Source: an uncultured Synergistales bacterium (GTDB lineage Bacteria > Synergistota > Synergistia > Synergistales > Aminobacteriaceae). Taken from it: 11,344 nt of DNA. Position numbers and translations under genes: made by a program. Location of the stretch: positions 1-11,344 of the forward strand of contig CALFXN010000317.1 of the NCBI GenBank assembly GCA_937957815.1, in the 5' to 3' direction. Positions 6,796-11,344 of the stretch are shown here, piece after piece. The notes under the pieces were generated by a model, which searched no databases, was not told the DNA's origin, and saw nothing but the letters and a program-made list of their open reading frames with translations. How positions within the stretch are numbered: position 1 is the first letter of the stretch; each line of letters starts with the position of its first letter.

Positions 6796-7833
6796 TTACT
6801 TCGCTTTCTCGATGCCGGATTCCTTGTAGATCTTGTCCATCAGTTCCTTGCCGACGAGCTCTTCCATCTTCGGCCACACGACCTTGCGGACGTGATCGGC
6901 ACAGGTCTTCAGCTGATCGGCGGTCAGAATGACGATTTCCCAGCCGTACTCCGCCTTCAGTTTCTGACGGTATTCTTCGTCTTCCTTCGCTACGTTGTCC
7001 CAGCGGATCAGGGATTCTTCGTTCGCCGCGGTGCGGACGATATCCTGATCTTCCTTGGAAAGCTTCTTCCAGAGGTCCATGTTGATGGCGAACCACCAGG
7101 ACTCGAAGAAGTCGTTGTACTGGATCCAGACTTTGTTGACGTCCTTGAACTGCCATGCCTGGAAGGGAGGCCCGCCCATCTGGCCGTCTGCGATGCCGGT
7201 CTGAATGGCGCTATAGGCCTCGGCGTACGGGATCGGCGTGGCGATGTATCCGAGGGCTTCGTAAGTCAGCTCGCAGGGTTTGATGGGCATGACGCGAACC
7301 TTGAGTCCCTTGGAGACTGTCGGATTTGCGTAATCCGCGGGCTTTGTTTTCAGGGAAACACCGGCCATTCCGACCGGGAAGACCGCCAGCGCGTTGACGT
7401 TGTGTGTCGCCCACAGATCCTGGATGATCTTGTACGCCCATCCATCCTGTCCGTAGACCTTCTTGGCCTCGTCCATGTCCTTGACGAGGTACGGGAAGTA
7501 GTAGGCCAGGTTCAGCTTCGGGTCGAAATTGGCGTTGGCCTGGGCCATCGTCATTTCGATGGTGCCGCGCATCAGCATTTCAAACGTTTCGGTCCAGTCG
7601 CCGAGAACGCCGCCCGAGAATACGTCGATCTGAATGCGCCCCTTGCTCCGGTCGAAGACCTTCTTGGCGAACGCTTTCGCCCGGATGTCGAAATCGCTGT
7701 CAACCGGATGCACCTGCGCGAGCCTCCACTTGTACTGCGGTTCGGCCTGTGCCGGAGACTGGGCGAGTATGGCGACGATTCCGAGCGTGAGAACAAGGGT
7801 AAATATGAGAGCCAGTGATCGTTTCGTGCTCAT
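6796..7833 (-). CDS. dctP: TRAP transporter substrate-binding protein DctP
   Basis: This is a 345-residue periplasmic solute receptor of a tripartite ATP-independent periplasmic transporter. It has a Sec signal peptide: basic MSTKRS, a hydrophobic stretch, and a likely cleavage after AQA at residue 30. The mature part holds the DctP pattern GLKVRVMPIK, where Arg180 is the position that normally salt-bridges a substrate carboxylate, followed by the ALGYIATPIPYAEAYSAIQTGIADGQ segment. The ligand is probably a carboxylate-bearing compound such as an amino or keto acid, but the exact one cannot be read. I chose the ATG at 7831-7833, preceded by GGAGGT, over an upstream in-frame start that adds eight residues. 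It comes last in a Q-M-P order, after a 115-base gap with its own signals, and is followed by a strong terminator. Confidence 0.93.
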   Translation of the reverse strand: MSTKRSLALIFTLVLTLGIVAILAQSPAQAEPQYKWRLAQVHPVDSDFDIRAKAFAKKVFDRSKGRIQIDVFSGGVLGDWTETFEMLMRGTIEMTMAQANANFDPKLNLAYYFPYLVKDMDEAKKVYGQDGWAYKIIQDLWATHNVNALAVFPVGMAGVSLKTKPADYANPTVSKGLKVRVMPIKPCELTYEALGYIATPIPYAEAYSAIQTGIADGQMGGPPFQAWQFKDVNKVWIQYNDFFESWWFAINMDLWKKLSKEDQDIVRTAANEESLIRWDNVAKEDEEYRQKLKAEYGWEIVILTADQLKTCADHVRKVVWPKMEELVGKELMDKIYKESGIEKAK

Positions 7834-7948
7834 CGTACACCTCCGTTCGATACTCACACGTAAAGACGCTTCGGGACTTCACGAATACCGCCGATATCGG
7901 AATGTTCCGGTCCCGCCGTCACCTCCTTTCAAAGGACACGCCCCTTTG
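7834..7948 (-). promoter_or_regulatory. dctM-dctP intergenic leader with orphan Shine-Dalgarno and hairpins
   Basis: This 115-base gap lies inside an otherwise tightly packed operon. Read on the minus strand, it opens with an inverted repeat CAAAGG-N7-CCTTTG (7930-7948). Next comes AAAGGAGGTGA (7919-7929), an almost perfect match to the 16S anti-Shine-Dalgarno, but no ATG, GTG or TTG follows at translation spacing. Further on are a CGGAA/TTCCG repeat (7898-7909) and the palindrome CCGATATCGG (7891-7900). I see no gene here. It could stabilise or process the dctP message; that function is inferred. Confidence 0.4.
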
Positions 7949-9250
7949 CTATTTTACCCCCATCAGCAGTCGCGGAAGCCACATGGACAACCCGGGGAAG
8001 TAGGTCGTCAGAATAATGATGGGGATATTGCCGAAAATCATGAATATAAGCGCGGGCTTGATGTACTGGTCGATCGAGACGTTTCCGATGCGGCCTCCGA
8101 GATAGAGAATGGGTGCCGTGGGAGGGGTGACGTTCCCGAGCCCGAGGTTCGTCCCGAGGATCGCCGCGAAGTGGATCGGATGGACGCCGATCTTGAGCAT
8201 GAGCGGCATGAGGAGCGGCGCGGAGAGCATCGTTCCGCTGAGGTCGTCCATGAGCATCCCGATGATGATGAGGAATATGTTGACCATGAAGAGGATGACG
8301 TATTTGTTGCTCGAAAAGCTCAGAAGGAACGTCGAAATCTGCATCGGAACCTGTTTCATCGTATAGAGTCGTCCGAGGATCGTCACGAAGAAGAGCATCA
8401 GGGTGATGACGCCGCTGGTTGTCGCGGACGAGTACAGGGCCTTGCCGAGGATCTCCATGTTGAGTTCCTTGTGGATCAGGAATCCGACGAACACTGAATA
8501 GGCGACCGCAACGGCCGCCGATTCCGTAGGCGTTGTGATGCCGCCGTAGATACCGCCGAGGATGATGACGGGCATCAGGAGGCTCCAGAAACCGCGCTTG
8601 AACGATGTGAGGATAACGGCGTTCCGCTGTTTCGGCGGCAGCGGAGGATCGACGCGTATGGTCGGGAAATTCCGGCACATAAAGAAATTGATGATGCAGA
8701 AAAGCGTCATGGTCAGGAGTCCGGGAACCACGGTCGAGAGGAAGCACGCGGCGACCGATTGCTGCGTGACCCATCCGTAGAGGATCATCGGAACGCTCGG
8801 CGGGATGAGCTGTCCGAGAACGGCCGCGCAGCTGACCATGCCGGTGCTGTATCCCCGCGGGTAGCCGAGGGCTTCGAGTCTCGGGATCATGATGCTCCCG
8901 ATGCATGCAACTGCGGAGGAACACGTTCCGGAAATGGCCCCGAAGATCGCGCATGCGACGATCGTCGCCGCGCCCATGCCGCCCTTGATGCGTCCGAGCA
9001 TCGAGTTCGCGAATTCCGTCAGACGCTCTGCGATTCCGGCGCTTCCCATGAGGGCCCCGGCCATGATGAAAAACGGGATCGAGAGCAGCGTCAGGGAATT
9101 CAGCCCTCGGAAACCCACCGTCATGAGGAACGAGAAATCCGGAAAGAATATGAGGCCCATGTACAGTGCGGCCGCCATGAAGCAGAACGGGACCGGGATT
9201 CCGAAGACGATGGTAGAGACGAGAATGATGAGGTCGATAATGATATGCAT
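7949..9250 (-). CDS. dctM: TRAP transporter large permease DctM
   Basis: This 433-residue, very hydrophobic inner-membrane protein has about eleven to twelve helices. It is the large, ion-coupled translocation subunit of the TRAP system. Family signs are PFFIMAGALM near residue 60, the IYGGITTPTESAAVAVAYS segment in the middle, LGNVTPPTAPILYLG toward the end, and the closing TTYFPGLSMWLPRLL. Its length is normal for DctM. The ATG at 9248-9250 lies three bases after the dctQ stop, with a GGGAG ribosome site inside the end of dctQ, so the two should be translated together. It works with DctQ and the periplasmic DctP to import substrate using the sodium or proton gradient. Confidence 0.93.
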   Translation of the reverse strand: MHIIIDLIILVSTIVFGIPVPFCFMAAALYMGLIFFPDFSFLMTVGFRGLNSLTLLSIPFFIMAGALMGSAGIAERLTEFANSMLGRIKGGMGAATIVACAIFGAISGTCSSAVACIGSIMIPRLEALGYPRGYSTGMVSCAAVLGQLIPPSVPMILYGWVTQQSVAACFLSTVVPGLLTMTLFCIINFFMCRNFPTIRVDPPLPPKQRNAVILTSFKRGFWSLLMPVIILGGIYGGITTPTESAAVAVAYSVFVGFLIHKELNMEILGKALYSSATTSGVITLMLFFVTILGRLYTMKQVPMQISTFLLSFSSNKYVILFMVNIFLIIIGMLMDDLSGTMLSAPLLMPLMLKIGVHPIHFAAILGTNLGLGNVTPPTAPILYLGGRIGNVSIDQYIKPALIFMIFGNIPIIILTTYFPGLSMWLPRLLMGVK

Positions 9251-9253
9251 GAG

Positions 9254-9844
9254 TTACGCTCCCTTTCCCTTCGGGGAAACCGCCTCGGAGAGAGAGACGT
9301 CGCCGGAATCGCAGGCGACGGCCTCTTCGTCTGCAGGAAGATCGAACGGCGGCTCTCCGCACGCCTGCCTGACGTAGTCGACCAGCTCAACGAGGAAATA
9401 GAAAAACATAAGGATCGCGCTCACGAGCAGGCTCGCCTGTGCGTACACCATCGGAATCATCAGCGCCGGAGATCGCTCCCAGCTCTTCAGCGACCACTGG
9501 AAATACTTCCAGGTCCACGAAATCATGATTCCCGCGAGTATGGTCACCGTGAAGGCTCCAATGGATTTCGCCCAGAAGAGCGCGCTCTTGTTCCTGATGA
9601 ATGTGTGCAAAAGGTCGGCCTTGATGTGGCTCCGTTCGCGGGAGCCGTTCGCGGCGCCAACGAAGTACATCCAGAATCCGACCATACACGCCAGCTCTTC
9701 GACCCCCATCAGCGGCAGCTTGAAGAGATAGCGGAGCGCAACCTGTACGAGAATCAGAATGACGACGAGTACGGATGTCACGATCATGATGCCCCTCTGG
9801 ATTTTTCCCAGATACTTCCAGAGGGAGAAAAACAGGGATTTCAT
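9254..9844 (-). CDS. dctQ: TRAP transporter small permease DctQ
   Basis: This 196-residue inner-membrane protein has four predicted helices (roughly residues 18-40, 48-66, 88-110 and 130-155). The family-typical LPLMGVEELACMVGFWMYFVGAA lies across helix 2, with RERSHIKADLL after it. DctQ pairs with DctM to form the membrane part of the TRAP transporter. A hydrophilic, mostly acidic tail of about 35 residues follows the last helix and is longer than in many DctQ proteins. The ATG at 9842-9844 overlaps the iclR stop codon as ATGA and follows AAGGAGGAGG, so it is translationally coupled to the regulator gene. Confidence 0.9.
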   Translation of the reverse strand: MKSLFFSLWKYLGKIQRGIMIVTSVLVVILILVQVALRYLFKLPLMGVEELACMVGFWMYFVGAANGSRERSHIKADLLHTFIRNKSALFWAKSIGAFTVTILAGIMISWTWKYFQWSLKSWERSPALMIPMVYAQASLLVSAILMFFYFLVELVDYVRQACGEPPFDLPADEEAVACDSGDVSLSEAVSPKGKGA

Positions 9845-10701
9845 GTGATAGCCTCCTCCTTGCTTGCGGATGCGTGCGGAATCATCGCGGATCTGTACGT
9901 TTCCGGAAGTCCGGTGCAGGTCCTCATGACTCCGAGATCCGCCGAGAGCGATGCTGCGGCGGACACGACGAGATGCTGAAAACGTTTTTCATCGCTTCCC
10001 CCTTTCCTGTAGCGGTAGCGGGGGTATGCCACGCTCAGGGCGGCGAGCACATCCCCGTTCGGATTCAGGACCGGTGCCGCGACGCAGGACAGATCTTTCG
10101 CATATTCCTCGTTGTCTGTCGCGAACCCTCTTTTTCGTATTACCCGGAGTTGCGGCAACAGTTCTTCCAGATCCGAGACGGTATTGGGCGTGAATCGGAC
10201 GAACTGGACGCCGGCCAAGATCCGTCTGACGTCGCCTTCCGGAAGATGGGCGAGAAGAATCTTGCCCAGTCCGGTGGCATATGCCGGAACCCGTTTCCCG
10301 ATACCGTACCCGACGCGTATCGCTTCCGGACTTTCGATCTTGTCGATGTACATCACGTATGCTCCGGAAAGGATCGCGAGGTTGATGGTTTCCCGCGTCT
10401 GCCTTGCGAGACTCTGAAGATACGGTTGCGCCATCCGTTTGAATCCGAGTCTGTCGGCTTCGATTGTTCCCATTTCGAAGAGTTTGAGGGTATTGGCATA
10501 CGCGCCGTACTGTCCGGTTTGGCGGACATATCCGAGGTGTTTGAGCGTCGCGAGGAGCCTGTAAACCGTGCTCTTGTCGAGACAAAGGGAAGACGCGATC
10601 TCGCCGAGAGCGGTTTCGCCGCGGTCGTTCAGGAGTTCGAGAATTCGCAACGTTCGCAGAACGGATTGAACAAGATGCGGATCCTTCTCTTCGCTCTTCA
10701 A
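9841..10701 (-). CDS. IclR-family transcriptional regulator
   Basis: The 286-residue protein has the IclR layout: an N-terminal winged helix-turn-helix (about residues 10-65, with GEIASSLCLDKSTVYRLLAT as the helix pair) and a C-terminal effector domain (about 80-258) with the motifs GKRVPAYATGLGKILLA, RKRGFATDNEE and SCVAAPV. A tail of about 25 residues extends past the domain. IclR regulators usually control a nearby catabolic or transport operon in response to its substrate. Its stop overlaps the dctQ start, so it is co-transcribed with the TRAP genes and very likely autoregulated through the palindrome in its promoter. The start is a TTG at 10699-10701, 10 bases after AGGAGG. An ATG at 10718-10720 is in another frame, and the iclR frame is closed upstream by a stop. 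Confidence 0.9.
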   Translation of the reverse strand: MKSEEKDPHLVQSVLRTLRILELLNDRGETALGEIASSLCLDKSTVYRLLATLKHLGYVRQTGQYGAYANTLKLFEMGTIEADRLGFKRMAQPYLQSLARQTRETINLAILSGAYVMYIDKIESPEAIRVGYGIGKRVPAYATGLGKILLAHLPEGDVRRILAGVQFVRFTPNTVSDLEELLPQLRVIRKRGFATDNEEYAKDLSCVAAPVLNPNGDVLAALSVAYPRYRYRKGGSDEKRFQHLVVSAAASLSADLGVMRTCTGLPETYRSAMIPHASASKEEAIT

Positions 10702-10724
10702 GAGGGGACATCCTCCTCATGAAA

Positions 10725-10743
10725 GGTTTTGCAATATAAAACC
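10725..10743. repeat. Inverted repeat in the iclR leader
   Basis: GGTTTT (10725-10730) and AAAACC (10738-10743) form a perfect 6-bp inverted repeat around a 7-base loop, between the operator and the ribosome site of iclR. It could be a second regulator site or a weak leader hairpin. The sequence alone does not decide. Confidence 0.3.
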
Positions 10744-10744
10744 A

Positions 10745-10765
10745 TATGTTGCATTTCGCAACATA
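10745..10765. promoter_or_regulatory. Palindromic operator, likely IclR binding site
   Basis: Two perfect 8-bp arms, TATGTTGC (10745-10752) and GCAACATA (10758-10765), flank a 5-base centre. The site starts at the edge of the -10 box and covers the expected transcription start, the place for a repressor. Short palindromes of this size are typical targets of IclR dimers. Since it lies directly before the iclR gene, autoregulation of the iclR-dctQMP operon is the simplest reading. Confidence 0.7.
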
Positions 10766-10793
10766 GCGTATCCTGAGCGTCCTGAATTGTCAA
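10765..10793 (-). promoter_or_regulatory. Sigma-70-type promoter of the iclR-dctQMP operon
   Basis: Read on the minus strand, a perfect TTGACA -35 box (10788-10793) is followed after exactly 17 bases by TACGCT (10765-10770) as the -10 box, which keeps the first, second and last consensus bases. The perfect -35, exact spacing and overlap with the operator make this the likely main promoter. Transcription would start near 10758, about 57 bases before the TTG. Confidence 0.65.
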
Positions 10794-10800
10794 GCAATGA

Positions 10801-10895
10801 GAAGGGTTTCAGCTGAAAGGGCAATAGTATTTCTAAGAAAAGTAAATTATATAATTTTCGTAATTTATGTAAAGTATATGGAAATATGATAAAAA
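10801..10895. other. AT-rich intergenic island with palindromes
   Basis: About 95 bases between the pdxA-type terminator and the iclR promoter are far more AT-rich than the surrounding GC-rich genes. They hold two perfect palindromes, TTTCAGCTGAAA (10807-10818) and AAATTATATAATTT (10844-10857). I see no coding frame. The stretch may act as an upstream promoter or regulator-binding region; the AT palindrome could easily arise by chance in such sequence. Confidence 0.35.
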
Positions 10896-10919
10896 GGGGA
10901 TCGGATACATCCGATCCCC
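10891..10919 (-). terminator. Rho-independent terminator of the PdxA-type gene
   Basis: Arms at 10909-10919 and 10896-10906 form a perfect 11-bp inverted repeat with a 2-base centre (in practice a 9-bp stem with a 6-base loop). On the minus strand it is followed by five T residues (10891-10895). It lies 10 bases past the stop codon of the PdxA-type gene. Confidence 0.88.
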
Positions 10920-10929
10920 GCAGAGAACG

Positions 10930-11344
10930 TTATTTCCAACGGTACTTCGGTGCGAGATCGTAGCATGAGAGTATCGCCGTTTCCATGCTGACTGGGTTCG
11001 CCAGCCCCTTCCACGCGATGTCGTATGCCGTGCCGTGGTCGACGGATGTCCTGAGAAAGGGAAGCCCGAAGGTGATGCTCACAGTTTTGTAGAAGTCGTA
11101 GGTCTTGGCGGCGATGTGTCCCTGATCGTGGAACAGAGACACGACAATGTCGTATCGTCCCTGGAGCGCGAGCGCGAAAACGCTGTCCGCCGGGACGGGC
11201 CCCGTGACCGCGAGTCCCTTCTGTCGGGCGCGCGCGACAGCCGGAATGAGGATGCGGTTTTCCTCGTCTCCGAAAAGCCCGCCGTCCGACGCGTGCGGGT
11301 TGAGAGCCGCCAGAGCGATCGATTTCGGCGTCATTCCGATCGAA
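10930..11344 (-). CDS. pdxA: PdxA/PdxA2-type 4-phospho-hydroxy-acid dehydrogenase, C-terminal fragment
   Basis: The last 137 residues are present and the 5' part lies beyond the right edge. The signatures are clear: LNPHASDGGLFGDEE, GPVPADSVF, FHDQGHIAAK and RTSVDHGTAYDIAWKG. The His of HDQG and the His of VDHGTA are divalent-metal ligands in the family. True PdxA oxidises 4-phosphohydroxy-L-threonine in vitamin B6 synthesis. The HDQGHI..K wording and the catabolic setting resemble PdxA2 proteins, which oxidise 4-phospho-D-threonate or 4-phospho-D-erythronate in sugar-acid breakdown. The partner DUF1537-type kinase, if present, would lie outside. The protein is NAD-dependent and cytoplasmic. 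It ends at its own terminator before the iclR promoter, so it is a separate unit from the TRAP operon. Family secure; PdxA versus PdxA2 undecided. Confidence 0.85.
   Translation of the reverse strand, partial: SIGMTPKSIALAALNPHASDGGLFGDEENRILIPAVARARQKGLAVTGPVPADSVFALALQGRYDIVVSLFHDQGHIAAKTYDFYKTVSITFGLPFLRTSVDHGTAYDIAWKGLANPVSMETAILSCYDLAPKYRWK

Noticed and set aside
5172..6932. 586-codon plus-strand frame opposite the class III enzyme and ortA
   Set aside because: It is antisense to clearly recognised genes, is Asp/Arg-rich and has no recognisable domain.
7700..7882. 60-codon minus-strand frame across the dctP leader
   Set aside because: It starts well past the orphan Shine-Dalgarno and overlaps the dctP signal-peptide region in another frame. 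The translation has no coherent character.
7929..9362. 477-codon minus-strand frame overlapping dctM
   Set aside because: Out-of-frame shadow of dctM, rich in Arg and His and lacking the hydrophobic helices of the real frame.
8759..9979. 406-codon plus-strand frame opposite dctM, dctQ and the end of iclR
   Set aside because: Antisense to three well-supported genes, with low-complexity charged composition and no motif.
1..11344. CRISPR arrays, insertion sequences, phage or toxin-antitoxin genes
   Set aside because: I saw no spaced direct repeats, transposase or integrase motifs, or small paired toxin genes anywhere in the window.

Overview
The window looks like chromosomal DNA from an anaerobic, amino-acid-fermenting bacterium. 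Supporting signs are high GC, strong GGAGG-type ribosome sites, GTG and TTG starts, a TRAP transporter, a ferritin-like oxidative-stress protein and the anaerobic thiolase pair OrtA/OrtB. Synergistota is my best guess and a Clostridia-type anaerobe is the alternative; no phylogenetic marker settles it. Coding density is high and no intergenic gap exceeds about 230 bases. I see no tRNA, rRNA, CRISPR, insertion sequence or phage gene.

Left part (1-3582). The 3' end of an acyl-CoA (AMP-forming) synthetase converges on a ferritin-like/rubrerythrin-type gene across a perfect 15-bp-stem bidirectional terminator. A divergent intergenic region (668-810) then leads into a plus-strand run of three closely spaced genes: a D-isomer-specific 2-hydroxyacid dehydrogenase, an EamA/DMT permease and exodeoxyribonuclease III (xthA).

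Central and right part (3550-10793), all on the minus strand. A promoter with a TTGACA -35 box and an abutting palindromic operator drives an IclR-type regulator whose stop codon overlaps the start of dctQ. It is followed by dctM and then, after a 115-base leader-like gap, dctP. Together these make a complete TRAP transporter. A UUCG-loop terminator then precedes a class III PLP enzyme, ortA and ortB (ATGA overlap), and a final terminator facing xthA. OrtAB performs CoA-dependent cleavage of 2-amino-4-oxopentanoate to acetyl-CoA and D-alanine, the last step of oxidative ornithine fermentation. The usual partners (ornithine racemase, ornithine 4,5-aminomutase, 2,4-diaminopentanoate dehydrogenase) are absent from the window. 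Instead OrtAB sits with a class III PLP enzyme and a regulated importer. I read this as a catabolic module: import a substrate, use the PLP enzyme to make the OrtAB substrate or to process D-alanine, then thiolytic cleavage.

Right edge (10891-11344). The 3' end of a PdxA/PdxA2-type dehydrogenase ends at its own terminator, upstream of an AT-rich regulatory island that precedes the iclR promoter.
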